Below are positions 24,587-32,422 of a DNA stretch of 33,683 bases, piece by piece (the first letter of the stretch is position 1; every line of letters begins with the position of its first letter). The position numbers were made by a program, and so were the translations under genes. Source of the DNA: Nitrospirota bacterium (GTDB taxonomy: Bacteria > Nitrospirota > Nitrospiria > SBBL01 > JAADHI01). A model generated the notes under the pieces. The model worked only from the letters and a program-made list of their open reading frames with translations. It had not been told where the DNA came from and did not search any database. Where the stretch lies: NCBI GenBank assembly GCA_029261155.1, contig JAJDBW010000062.1, forward strand, positions 1 to 33,683, written 5' to 3'.

Positions 24587-24794
24587 AATAAAAACATATT
24601 AACGCGGCACTATCCTGGAGTCAAGTCAATTCCTATAAAAAAAATTGTGTTAAAAAATGCGGACTCTAAGCTTTAAAACGACCTCACCTAAATTCACGAT
24701 CTTTCTGATAATTGTGCCCCCTTTTCCTATCGAATCGGCAATTGATCTTGACCCGAGAAGGAGAATGAGACGATAATTGGACCGGTTTAATCTC

Positions 24795-25478
24795 ATGACG
24801 GATCTCCTCATACTCTTCGCAAAATCGCCCGAACCCGGTCGGGTCAAGACCCGCTTGCTCCCCCTTTTCAATAAAGAGGAAACCGCCAAGCTCCAAGAAG
24901 CTTTTATTTTGGACAGTCTCCATTTAATTCAAGCCTTAAACGCCAACAAAGCCATGGCCTGTTCGCCGGATACCACCCACCCCTTTTTCCACCATTGTGA
25001 AAAGGAACACGCGATTCCTTTGATTCCCCAAGAAGGAAAGGATCTTGGGGAACGGATGAAAAATGCCTTCTCATGGGCTTTTTCTAATCATTTTCATAAA
25101 GTGGTCATTATCGGGTCCGATTCTCCGACCCTGCCGAGGGCCTTTATTCGAAAAGCCTTTCAAGCGCTTGAAGCTCGATCAATCGTCTTGGGACCCAGTC
25201 TCGATGGCGGCTACTATCTCATTGGCGCAAGCGCCCCACTCCCCGATCTATTCAGCAAAATACCCTGGGGCACCGCAAGCGTTTTAACCCAAACGCTTAT
25301 GCGATTGAATGAAATGAAAATCCCGACCTCCCTCCTCCCCTTTTGGTATGATATAGACCGGCCCGATGATGTGGCCTTTCTCAAGGCTCATTTGGCCAAT
25401 GTCGATGGAGACGAAGGACTCCGGCCAAATTATACGATGGAATTACTTTCAATATGGGATAGGAAGAAGCGCGATTGA
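24795..25478 (+). CDS. DUF2064 glycosyltransferase-like protein
   Basis: A 227-residue cytoplasmic protein of the DUF2064 (TIGR04282) group, a nucleotidyl/glycosyltransferase A-type fold. The signature LILFAKSPEPGRVKTRLLP is at the N-terminus, with VVIIGSDSPTLP, LGPSLDGGYYLIG and WYDIDRPDDVAFL further on. The substrate of this group is not established. The ATG at 24795 fits the conserved N-terminus; a TTG at 24777 extends the protein by 6 residues and lies 13 nt after AAGGAG (24758-24763), so it is an alternative start. It overlaps hemW by 4 nt and opens the plus-strand housekeeping run. Confidence 0.85.
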   Translation: MTDLLILFAKSPEPGRVKTRLLPLFNKEETAKLQEAFILDSLHLIQALNANKAMACSPDTTHPFFHHCEKEHAIPLIPQEGKDLGERMKNAFSWAFSNHFHKVVIIGSDSPTLPRAFIRKAFQALEARSIVLGPSLDGGYYLIGASAPLPDLFSKIPWGTASVLTQTLMRLNEMKIPTSLLPFWYDIDRPDDVAFLKAHLANVDGDEGLRPNYTMELLSIWDRKKRD

Positions 25479-26596
25479 AGGACATGGGTCTCTATATCGA
25501 TTTTCCTTTTTGCATCGCACGTTGCGCGTTTTGCGCCTTTCCCATCCAGGGTTTTCGTTCTGGTCTTGCCGAGGAATACCGCCTTGCCCTCCATCAGGAA
25601 ATTGAACTCCTCGCATCCTCTCCTGAAATGGAAGGCCGGGAGATTGACAGCCTCTACTTGGGGGGCGGCACGCCCACACAATATCCTGCGGAAATACTGA
25701 TCGCCTTTATTGAGCATTGCCGAGCGCATTTTCGGTTTGCACCCGATCCCGAAATTTCTCTGGAGGCCCATCCTGCAACATTGAATAAATCTGGACTGTC
25801 GGATCTGCTTCGAGGGGGGATTAACCGCTTGTCCCTTGGCGTACAGTCTTTTTCCGATACACATCTGCACCGCTTGGGCCGAAACCACAGTGCAGCAGAT
25901 GCGGATGCCGCTTTTCAGGCCGCCCGATCCGCGGGTTTTGAAAATATCGGCATCGATCTTATCTATGGCCTCCCTGAGCAGGATCTTGAAGATTGGATAA
26001 AAACACTTCAGCATGCGATTGCCCTTTCACCAGACCATATCTCGATCTACGGCCTAAGCATCGAAGAGGGAACCCTTTTTGGAAAAATGGAAAAGGCAGG
26101 TACACTCACTCAGACGCGTGATGAAGTTCTTCTGGACTATTATGAAACAGCCCGCACCATTTTGGGGAACGCAGGCTATCTTCAATACGAAATTTCCAAT
26201 TTTGCCAAGCCGGGTAAAGCCTGCCGGCATAATCAACGTTATTGGAATCGATCTGAAATGCTCGGCTTAGGCCTCGCCGCCCATTCCTATATTCGACATG
26301 AACGGCGGGAAAACACTGAAAACCTTTCGGATTACATTGAAGCCCTGAAAAAGGGAAAAAGTCCTTCAATTCGCTGCGATAAAATCAGTAAAGAAGACGA
26401 ACAGATCGATAAAATCATCTTCGGACTCAGAAAGACAGAAGGGATTCCATTTCAATTCTTGAAGCACGATGCACAGCGTTCGCGTAGCGCATCCGCCCTT
26501 GCTAATGATGGACTTGTGGAGATTCACAATAACCGTCTTCGATTAACACCTAAGGGTATGCACTTGGCGGATGAAGTAGCGATCGCGCTTATTTAA
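25475..26596 (+). CDS. hemW: Radical SAM haem chaperone HemW
   Basis: A 373-residue radical SAM protein of the HemN/HemW group. The 4Fe-4S site is CIARCAFC (Cys13, Cys17, Cys20), followed by SLYLGGGTPTQ, RLSLGVQSF, IGIDLIYGLPEQ and YEISNFAKPGKACRHNQRYW, which are typical. HemW proteins carry haem to target enzymes; true HemN makes protoporphyrinogen. The length and the missing HemN N-terminal extension favour HemW. The start is TTG at 25475 with AGGAAG 8 nt upstream, overlapping the previous stop (TTGA). An ATG at 25484 is possible but too close to a ribosome site. Confidence 0.88.
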   Translation: MKDMGLYIDFPFCIARCAFCAFPIQGFRSGLAEEYRLALHQEIELLASSPEMEGREIDSLYLGGGTPTQYPAEILIAFIEHCRAHFRFAPDPEISLEAHPATLNKSGLSDLLRGGINRLSLGVQSFSDTHLHRLGRNHSAADADAAFQAARSAGFENIGIDLIYGLPEQDLEDWIKTLQHAIALSPDHISIYGLSIEEGTLFGKMEKAGTLTQTRDEVLLDYYETARTILGNAGYLQYEISNFAKPGKACRHNQRYWNRSEMLGLGLAAHSYIRHERRENTENLSDYIEALKKGKSPSIRCDKISKEDEQIDKIIFGLRKTEGIPFQFLKHDAQRSRSASALANDGLVEIHNNRLRLTPKGMHLADEVAIALI

Positions 26597-26616
26597 GATG
26601 ACACCGGCGTCATCGA

Positions 26617-26646
26617 TTGCCATCCCCTCCCGAATCGGTGTATAAA
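26617..26646 (+). promoter_or_regulatory. Promoter placing the dus start codon at or next to the transcript start
   Basis: -35 TTGCCA (26617-26622), an 18-nt spacer, and -10 TATAAA (26641-26646). The expected start is near 26653, and the dus ATG is at 26654 with no Shine-Dalgarno. That would give a leaderless mRNA. Confidence 0.5.
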
Positions 26647-26653
26647 ACGATCT

Positions 26654-27895
26654 ATGGAAAAAGAACCCATCGAATCTCGCCTCAATGACGAAACATCCAA
26701 AGCGTCGCAATTGAATCGTCCCGTAGAGGAAACCTTTTGGCGGCGGCTCAAAAAGCCCATCGTGGGCCTCTCGCCCATGGACGGTGTCACCGACCCTTGC
26801 TTCCGGCTTATGATGGCCTTGCACGGACGACCGGATCTCATCATGACGGAGTTCTTAAGTGTCGATGGCATTTGTCATGGCGCAGAGAGTGCCCTGCAGG
26901 GCCTGGCCTTTCACGAAAGTGAACGCCCCATCATCGCGCAGCTCTATGGTCCCACACCCGAAACCTTTTACCATGTCGCCCAATTGGTTTGCGAATTGGG
27001 TTTTGATGGTCTCGATATTAATATGGGTTGTCCGAGCAAAAAGGTTTCGGCGCTCGGTTCGGGAGCCGCGCTAATTCAAGATCCACCACGGGCTCAAGCC
27101 ATCGTCGAAGCGGCAAAAGCCGGCATCGCGCGCTGGGTGAGTGGCGCTCCGCTTTCCATCTGCCAAAAATATCCCCTTGTTGCGGACTGGCTTGCAGGGC
27201 GAAAAAAGAAAAACACTCCGATAGACGATAGGCGCTCCATCCCTGTCTCCGTAAAAACGCGTATCGGCGTTGATCGCATCGTCATCGGCGATTGGATTGC
27301 TGCCTTACTCGAGGCCAGGCCTGCAGCCATCTCCATTCACGGACGAACACTGAAGCAAGGCTATCGCGGCGATGCCGATTGGGATAAAATTGCGGAAGCC
27401 GCCGAAATTGCCCAAGGCAGCGGCACTTTTATTCTCGGCAACGGCGACCTCCGCTCCTTAAAAGACGCCTTCCTCCGTATTCGGAAAACAGGTGTCGATG
27501 GCGTGCTTATCGGACGGGCCGCCATGGGCAATCCTTGGATCTTCCATCGGAAAGAAATTCTACGCGCAATCTCAGCCCAAGCGGAATCTGTCCCAAATGC
27601 GATTGATTTATCTCTTCTAGAAGAAAGACCTGTAAGCACCCATTCTCGTTTTGCCGTCGCCCTTCAACACGCCCGCCTCTTTCAAGCCAGCTATGGTGAG
27701 CGCTATTTTAAAGGCATGCGGAAACACTTGGGTTCATATTGCCGAGGTTTCGAAGGCGCGCGCGCCCTGCGCTCTAAAATGGTTCGCGTGCTGAATGCGG
27801 AAGAGGCCGCCGCCTTAATCAAAGATTATCTTTCCCATCCGACCGCTCCTCCCGCCTCGACGACGATTCAAAGCGATGCCCAACTCACCCGCTGA
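26654..27895 (+). CDS. dus: tRNA-dihydrouridine synthase with an internal insertion
   Basis: FMN enzyme that reduces uridines in the tRNA D-loop. In the 413 residues are GLSPMDGVTDPCFR (38-51), the catalytic-Cys motif NMGCPSKKVSALGSGAALI (Cys126), VKTRIG (200-205), SIHGRTLKQGYRGDADW and DGVLIGRAAMGNPWIF. Between SGAALI and VKTRIG there are about 60 residues where common Dus proteins have about 25. The extra piece, roughly 161-196, includes WLAGRKKKNTPIDDRR and is basic. The protein also has a 30-residue N-terminal extension. Which subfamily (DusA, B or C) is unclear. It overlaps maf by 20 bp. Confidence 0.9.
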   Translation: MEKEPIESRLNDETSKASQLNRPVEETFWRRLKKPIVGLSPMDGVTDPCFRLMMALHGRPDLIMTEFLSVDGICHGAESALQGLAFHESERPIIAQLYGPTPETFYHVAQLVCELGFDGLDINMGCPSKKVSALGSGAALIQDPPRAQAIVEAAKAGIARWVSGAPLSICQKYPLVADWLAGRKKKNTPIDDRRSIPVSVKTRIGVDRIVIGDWIAALLEARPAAISIHGRTLKQGYRGDADWDKIAEAAEIAQGSGTFILGNGDLRSLKDAFLRIRKTGVDGVLIGRAAMGNPWIFHRKEILRAISAQAESVPNAIDLSLLEERPVSTHSRFAVALQHARLFQASYGERYFKGMRKHLGSYCRGFEGARALRSKMVRVLNAEEAAALIKDYLSHPTAPPASTTIQSDAQLTR

Positions 27896-28481
27896 ATTAA
27901 TTTTGGCCTCAAGCTCTCCGCGCCGCAAGGAGATTCTCTCGCGCCTCGGACTCCCCTTTCGCATTGTCGCGCCCGCCTATCAAGAACACAGCAATCCTGC
28001 ATACTCCGCCGAAGCCGAAGCACGCTGTTTTGCCGAAGGCAAAGCGCTATCAATTGCAAAGGACCTTAAAAACACAATTGTGATTGGAAGCGACACCCTG
28101 ATCGAGTTTGAAGGAGAGAAGATCGGAAAGCCCGAAAGCCCGCAAGCGGCTCAGTCGATGTTGAAGCGGCTGCAAGGGAAATCGCACATCATTTGGACCG
28201 CCGTTTTTTTGATTGATACGACCGATGGGGCGAGCCAAGGCTCTGTCGAAAGCGTCGCGGTGACGATGTATCCAATAAAGGACAATGAGATTTCAAAATA
28301 TGTTGAAACAGGTGAGCCCTTAGACAAGGCCGGAAGTTATGCCGTTCAGGGCATCGGACAAAAATTTATTAAAGAATTAAAAGGAGACCGCTTAGCCGCG
28401 ATTGGTCTACCCTTGCAGACCATCGCGGCATTTTTACGCGCGCGGTATTTTAACTTGCCTAAGGATGAGCATCTCTTATGA
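27876..28481 (+). CDS. maf: Maf-family nucleotide pyrophosphatase
   Basis: A 201-residue house-cleaning pyrophosphatase that hydrolyses non-canonical NTPs such as modified dTTP/UTP. Signature motifs: LASSSPRRKEILSRLGLPF at the N-terminus, FAEGKA, VIGSDTLIEFEGEKIGKP and GEPLDKAGSYAVQG. It starts inside the end of dus, and its stop overlaps the helicase start (ATGA at 28478-28481), so the three are translationally linked. Confidence 0.93.
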   Translation: MPNSPAELILASSSPRRKEILSRLGLPFRIVAPAYQEHSNPAYSAEAEARCFAEGKALSIAKDLKNTIVIGSDTLIEFEGEKIGKPESPQAAQSMLKRLQGKSHIIWTAVFLIDTTDGASQGSVESVAVTMYPIKDNEISKYVETGEPLDKAGSYAVQGIGQKFIKELKGDRLAAIGLPLQTIAAFLRARYFNLPKDEHLL

Positions 28482-29725
28482 AGTTCGAAAAATATCCCAT
28501 TTCCGACGCCATCAAAAAAAACCTGAATAGACTGGGCTTCGTTCGGACCACGGACATTCAATTTAAAGCCATCCCTTCCATTATGGCGGGAGAAGACGTC
28601 TTGGCCATCGCCCAAACCGGAACCGGAAAAACGGCGGCCTTCGCCATTCCCATCGTCAACGCAATCCATAACAATAAAATCAGCAAGCGCGCTCAAGGGA
28701 TTCGATGCATCGTCCTCGTCCCGACGCACGAACTGGCCCTACAAATTGAAGAGGTCTTCAGCGCCTTATCGGCCCATACCTTTGTTAAGGTTCTGGCCAT
28801 TTATGGGGGTGTAGAACAAGAAGCCCAGATCCAAGCCTTAGAAGACGGCATCGACGTTTTGATTGCCACGCCTGGACGGATGTTCGACCTCATCCATCAA
28901 GCTTATATTAAATTAAATCGGATCGAAACCTTTGTCATCGACGAGGCCGACCTGATGCTCGACCTCGGTTTTATCGAAGACATTCGTTCCATCAAGCATA
29001 AGCTCACTCGGAGACATCAAACCCTATTCTTTTCCGCTACCATCAACAAAGAAATCAAAAACCTCGCCTATACTCAGGTAAACCATAACGCAATTCGAAT
29101 TCAAATCTCGCCCGAAAATCGCGTCTCGAAAAATGTGTCGCACTATGTCATGTTCGTAAAGATGGACGACAAGCGATTTTTTCTTCAGCGCTTCATCACC
29201 GATCACCCCGAAAGCAAAATGATTGTTTTTGTTCGCACACGGGTCCGTGCCGAACGCGTGGTCAAGGCCATGGCGCGTGTGGATATCAAGGCCTTGAGCG
29301 TCCACGGCGAAAAGGATCAAGTCGAACGGTCGGAGGTGATGCAGACTTTTAAATCGGGCGACTGTTCTATTTTGATCGCCACTGATTTGACCGCCCGCGG
29401 CATTGATATCCCGAACGTGAACTATGTCATCAATTATGACCTTCCCGAACAGGCGGAAAATTACATCCATCGCGTGGGACGTACAGGCCGCGGCACAAAT
29501 AAGGGCGAAGCCCTCTCCTTTTGCAGCCCTGAAGAAAAACCACGTCTTGAAGAAATCCAGTCTTATCTCGATAAAGAGATCGAAGTCGTCAAACTCGCTA
29601 AAAAAGACTACGCCTTCACCCTCGATCACCCCAAAGCCGAAAATACCTTGGAGGCCCTACGCGTAGAGATCGCAGATTGGGAAAAAGCCAAGCCCAGGAA
29701 AAAACGCAAACTTAAGAAGAAATAA
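28478..29725 (+). CDS. DEAD-box RNA helicase, RhlE-like
   Basis: ATP-dependent RNA helicase for ribosome assembly or mRNA turnover. The 415 residues carry the Q motif (IQFKAIP), motif I AQTGTGKT (45-52), PTHELALQI, TPGRM, DEAD (155-158), SAT (186-188), then in the second domain ATDLTARGID and HRVGRTGR. A short basic tail (KAKPRKKRKLKKK) probably helps RNA binding. No ATG-adjacent oddities. It ends the housekeeping run; no clear terminator follows. Confidence 0.93.
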   Translation: MKFEKYPISDAIKKNLNRLGFVRTTDIQFKAIPSIMAGEDVLAIAQTGTGKTAAFAIPIVNAIHNNKISKRAQGIRCIVLVPTHELALQIEEVFSALSAHTFVKVLAIYGGVEQEAQIQALEDGIDVLIATPGRMFDLIHQAYIKLNRIETFVIDEADLMLDLGFIEDIRSIKHKLTRRHQTLFFSATINKEIKNLAYTQVNHNAIRIQISPENRVSKNVSHYVMFVKMDDKRFFLQRFITDHPESKMIVFVRTRVRAERVVKAMARVDIKALSVHGEKDQVERSEVMQTFKSGDCSILIATDLTARGIDIPNVNYVINYDLPEQAENYIHRVGRTGRGTNKGEALSFCSPEEKPRLEEIQSYLDKEIEVVKLAKKDYAFTLDHPKAENTLEALRVEIADWEKAKPRKKRKLKKK

Positions 29726-29914
29726 AATGAGAAGCTCCATGTTGAAATTCTGGGAATTGTTCGGATAAGAACATTTGATTGGAAAACATTCGCTGAGAGA
29801 TTAAACCTCAACTTCTTCCCGAAAGCGTTAATTTTAATTTTAGGCTTTTTATCCACCCTTTCAATCGCCATTCATTGATCTGTGTTTATCATGTTTTCCA
29901 AAATGATTTTCAAA

Positions 29915-29928
29915 GACCCCAAAGACCC
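29915..29928. repeat. Left copy of a 14-bp inverted repeat bracketing the recombinase gene
   Basis: GACCCCAAAGACCC, which is also part of a tandem pair CAAAGACCC x2 at 29911-29928. It lies 13 bp past the recombinase stop. The matching inverted copy is at 30805-30818. Confidence 0.75.
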
Positions 29929-29941
29929 AGTTCATAATTAA

Positions 29942-30781
29942 TCATCTCTCATGCAGGACATCCATCCATCGAATCGCCTCTGCGTCAGTAACCTTCCCTA
30001 AGTAAACTTGTGTTGTTTTCAAATCTTGGTGCCTCAGAATGACTTTTGAGATGATCTCCAAGGGCATCCCGTTCCGACTGGCATAGGTGGCCGAATAACG
30101 GCGCAGGTCATGGGGCGAAATCTCGACATGCAGTTTCGCCCCATACTCTCGAATCATGCTTCTGGCCGTCGAATAACAGATCGGAAAGATCTTGTCTTGA
30201 GGCAAAAGATTTTTCTGATTCACATAATCCATTAATCGCTTTGCCACTTGTGCCGGCATGAAGGCAATCTCTTCATCCTTCCCGGATTTTGGATTCTGTA
30301 GAATCAACTTTCGGTCGGCGATATCTTGCGCCCGGAGATTGAGCACTTCCCCGATTCTTAAGCCGCATCGGGCCTGAAGTTCCATGATGAGCCGGTCTCT
30401 GATCTTTTTTGTGTTGTAAATCATCTCATCAACGGTTTCCTTATCCAGGATCTTTCTTGGTTTGCGTTTTGGCATGCGAAAGGACTTGGAAAGAATCTTT
30501 GCAGTACACGGGTTCTTCATCTCCAAGCTGCAATTTTCGATGATGAAGTTGTAGAAGGCCTTGAGCTGCGCATAGCGCAATCGCCTCGTTGCTTTGGCAC
30601 GACCTTCCGTGAGGGATTCCAGGAATTGATAAAGTGCTTCCGGTCCAAGCATGTCGATCAAATAATCCCCAAATTGTTTTTCAAAGTGCTCCAGAATATA
30701 CCGATACGTTTTCCGTGTCTTCAGTTTAAAGCTGGCCTGTTGATGGTTTTTAAAGTGTCTGATGGCTTCTTTGATATTCAT
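29942..30781 (-). CDS. Tyrosine recombinase (site-specific integrase)
   Basis: A 279-residue lambda-integrase-family recombinase. An N-terminal SAM-like core-binding domain (residues 1-90) precedes the catalytic domain. All active-site residues are visible: Arg142 in CGLRIGEVLNL, a Lys at 165-168 (NPKSGK), His224-x-x-Arg227 in SPHDLRRYSATYA, His251 in ILRHQDLKTTQ, and the nucleophile Tyr260 in QVYLG. It has the length of XerC/D-type enzymes but lacks the extra integron-integrase patch as far as I can see. No tRNA gene or other phage gene is nearby. It stands alone between 14-bp inverted repeats, next to a toxin-antitoxin pair, which suggests a small mobile unit. Confidence 0.9.
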   Translation of the reverse strand: MNIKEAIRHFKNHQQASFKLKTRKTYRYILEHFEKQFGDYLIDMLGPEALYQFLESLTEGRAKATRRLRYAQLKAFYNFIIENCSLEMKNPCTAKILSKSFRMPKRKPRKILDKETVDEMIYNTKKIRDRLIMELQARCGLRIGEVLNLRAQDIADRKLILQNPKSGKDEEIAFMPAQVAKRLMDYVNQKNLLPQDKIFPICYSTARSMIREYGAKLHVEISPHDLRRYSATYASRNGMPLEIISKVILRHQDLKTTQVYLGKVTDAEAIRWMDVLHER

Positions 30782-30804
30782 GACCCTTCCTCCAATTGTA
30801 AATG

Positions 30805-30818
30805 GGGTCTTTGGGGTC
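30805..30818. repeat. Right copy of the 14-bp inverted repeat
   Basis: GGGTCTTTGGGGTC, the exact reverse complement of 29915-29928, lying 23 bp upstream of the recombinase ATG. The surrounding sequence (TGGGGTC...GGGGTCAGG) is similar but not identical in both arms. Confidence 0.75.
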
Positions 30819-30892
30819 AGGCAACTTTATAACATCGATTCACAATAAAAGATAAAGTAATATTTTACTATGATGCATGATGCGCAATATGC

Positions 30893-30898
30893 TATACT
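30893..30898 (+). promoter_or_regulatory. -10 element of the higBA operon
   Basis: TATACT, 6 nt before the GTG at 30905, with no good -35 at 17 nt. Just upstream GCAT-G-ATGC (30875-30883) is a short palindrome that could be part of the HigA operator. The spacing suggests a leaderless higB mRNA. Confidence 0.45.
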
Positions 30899-30904
30899 TT
30901 GCCG

Positions 30905-31183
30905 GTGATCAAGTCATTCAAGCACAAGGGATTACGGAATTTGTATGAAACGGGTAGAACGACTGGCATTCAGCCAGCTCATAAAAAGCGACTTCGATTG
31001 CAACTTGCAGCTTTGGATACAGCGGCAACAATTAAGGATATGGATGTCCCTGGATTTCGGCTTCATCCCCTGAAAGGGGAACGAAAGGGGATTTGGTCTA
31101 TTACAGTCAGTGGAAACTGGCACCTTACGTTTGAATTTTTAGAGGGTAACGTTTATATCTTAAACTATGAGGATTATCACTGA
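30905..31183 (+). CDS. higB: HigB-type toxin (RelE superfamily mRNA interferase)
   Basis: A 92-residue toxin that in known systems cuts mRNA on the ribosome. The start VIKSFKHKGLRNLYETG and the core PGFRLHPLKGERKGIWSITVSGNWHLTFEF are typical of HigB/plasmid-maintenance killer proteins. I chose the GTG at 30905 because the family begins M-I-K-S-F; the frame is open 2 codons further to a TTG at 30899. No Shine-Dalgarno precedes it. The antitoxin gene follows with a 1-base overlap (stop TGA and ATG share A/31183). Toxin first is the standard HigBA order. Confidence 0.92.
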   Translation: MIKSFKHKGLRNLYETGRTTGIQPAHKKRLRLQLAALDTAATIKDMDVPGFRLHPLKGERKGIWSITVSGNWHLTFEFLEGNVYILNYEDYH

Positions 31184-31476
31184 TGGGCATGTACAATCCG
31201 CCACACCCCGGCGAATTTATTAGAGAAATATATATTACGCCTTCCAAGATGAGCATCCGAAAAGTTGCTATTAGTCTAGGTGTCTCACCTTCAACATTGA
31301 ATCGCCTTTTAAACGGCGAGAGCAATGTATCTCCTGAAATGGCTTTACGCTTGGCAAAAGGCTTGGGACGTTCTCCTGAGAGCTGGCTGGCCATGCAAGA
31401 TCAATATGATCTTTGGCATGCAAGGAAGCGCGTTGATTTGAAGTCGGTTAAGAAGTTAGACGTATCGGTTGCGTAA
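31183..31476 (+). CDS. higA: HigA-type antitoxin (XRE helix-turn-helix)
   Basis: A 97-residue DNA-binding antitoxin. NPPHPGEFIREIYITPSKMS is the usual HigA/VapI opening and KVAISLGVSPSTLNRLLNGES is the helix-turn-helix. The pattern SWLAMQDQYDLW near the end is also conserved. It would bind HigB and repress the operon promoter together with it. It is translationally coupled to higB. Confidence 0.93.
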   Translation: MGMYNPPHPGEFIREIYITPSKMSIRKVAISLGVSPSTLNRLLNGESNVSPEMALRLAKGLGRSPESWLAMQDQYDLWHARKRVDLKSVKKLDVSVA

Positions 31477-31789
31477 TATAGAGTCCATGCATCCGATAAA
31501 TCTGGGGATGTTTATAGTCGCTTAGCTCTATTTCTCGGTAAGCCTGTAATTCGTTGGTTTCAATAGAGTTTACTAGGCAATTGTCTTCCCAAAATCCGAT
31601 AAAAATTTGACCCGAGATGAAGTACAGATTTTAGAAATCCTTTTTTTAAGAGTTTTCATATACATTGAATATATTTAATAAACGGTGTAGATTTACCTGA
31701 AAACCATAGGGACTGTACGGATGAATTTTCCGTAATACAACAATCGGTTCTCATATATAAAAGGTTGCTTTCAGCTTTATAATTAGCCC
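31477..31789. other. Intergenic stretch without a convincing gene
   Basis: About 313 AT-rich bases. A small hairpin (TACGGA 31716-31721, TCCGTA 31729-31734) and the -10 element of the next gene were seen. I see no HspR-type inverted repeat, no gene and no obvious mobile-element end. Confidence 0.5.
31778..31783 (+). promoter_or_regulatory. -10 element of the HspR-like gene
   Basis: A consensus TATAAT ending 6 nt before the ATG at 31790, with no Shine-Dalgarno between; a leaderless start is likely if it is used. No clear -35 is visible; the AT-rich CATATATAAAAG upstream may act as an UP-like element. Confidence 0.5.
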
Positions 31790-32167
31790 ATGCCAAAGGA
31801 TATCGATCCAAATAAACCCCTTTTCCCGATAAGTGTTGCCGCAGAAATACTAGAAGTGGATCCTCGTACCCTTCGGATTTATGAAGAAAAAGGTCTAATC
31901 AATCCTTCAAGGACTGACGGTAACAGAAGGCTTTACTCCCTCAAGGACATTGACCTTTTAGAGTATGTTCATTATCTCGTTCAAATAAAGCGTGTCAATG
32001 CCGCGGGTGTTCGGGAAATCCTCTCTATTCTCAAGTCGATGCCTGAGGATACACGCGAGGAACTAACCGCGAATGTGGAAAAGACGATTGAAAAACTTCC
32101 CCAAAAGGCCCTTGAAAAATATAAAAAGGGCGATGAGGACATCGCCGAGTCTCTGACCAGCGAATAA
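31790..32167 (+). CDS. MerR-family regulator, HspR-like
   Basis: A 125-residue regulator. The N-terminal helix-turn-helix is FPISVAAEILEVDPRTLRIYEEKGLINPSRTDGNRRLYSLKDI, the MerR/HspR pattern; HspR controls dnaK/clpB-type heat-shock genes in several lineages. The C-terminal part is helical and charged (LTANVEKTIEKLPQKALEKYKKGDED) and has no Cys metal site, so a metal or redox sensor is less likely. No chaperone gene lies in the window, so the target is unknown. A MerR relative of different function remains possible. Confidence 0.82.
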   Translation: MPKDIDPNKPLFPISVAAEILEVDPRTLRIYEEKGLINPSRTDGNRRLYSLKDIDLLEYVHYLVQIKRVNAAGVREILSILKSMPEDTREELTANVEKTIEKLPQKALEKYKKGDEDIAESLTSE

Positions 32168-32305
32168 ACGCCCCCCTGAAATATCTTCCCTTATTTTCAT
32201 CCAATGATCGGCGCTTGGCAGCATTTTTCGATCTCTCTTGAGCCCATAATTCTATAAAGATTATTGTCATATTTAATGATAGATTTAATACATTATTTAT
32301 GCTAT

Positions 32306-32329
32306 ATTACATATCATATTATATGTAAT
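32306..32329. promoter_or_regulatory. AT-rich palindrome, possible operator
   Basis: Perfect 9-bp arms ATTACATAT and ATATGTAAT with a 6-bp centre, 94 nt upstream of the ManC-like ATG. Another imperfect palindrome (TTCGA-CTTC-TCGAA) follows around 32339-32353. The binding protein is unknown. Confidence 0.55.
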
Positions 32330-32422
32330 TAACATGCGTTCGACTTCTCGAAGCGACCATTCGACCTTTAAATAGGTGAATCTGTTTCCTAAGACCTTAA
32401 TTAAGAACAGGAGGGAAAGCCA

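Noticed and set aside
25430-26014. A 194-codon minus-strand open frame opposite hemW
   Set aside because: Shadow of a strongly conserved gene; low-complexity Arg/Cys-rich product and no start signals.
29024-29629. A 201-codon minus-strand open frame opposite the helicase gene
   Set aside because: Opposite helicase motifs on the plus strand; no recognisable protein and no ribosome site.
29942-30781. Integron integrase
   Set aside because: No extra integron-specific patch was seen, and there is no attI/attC-like array or gene cassette nearby.
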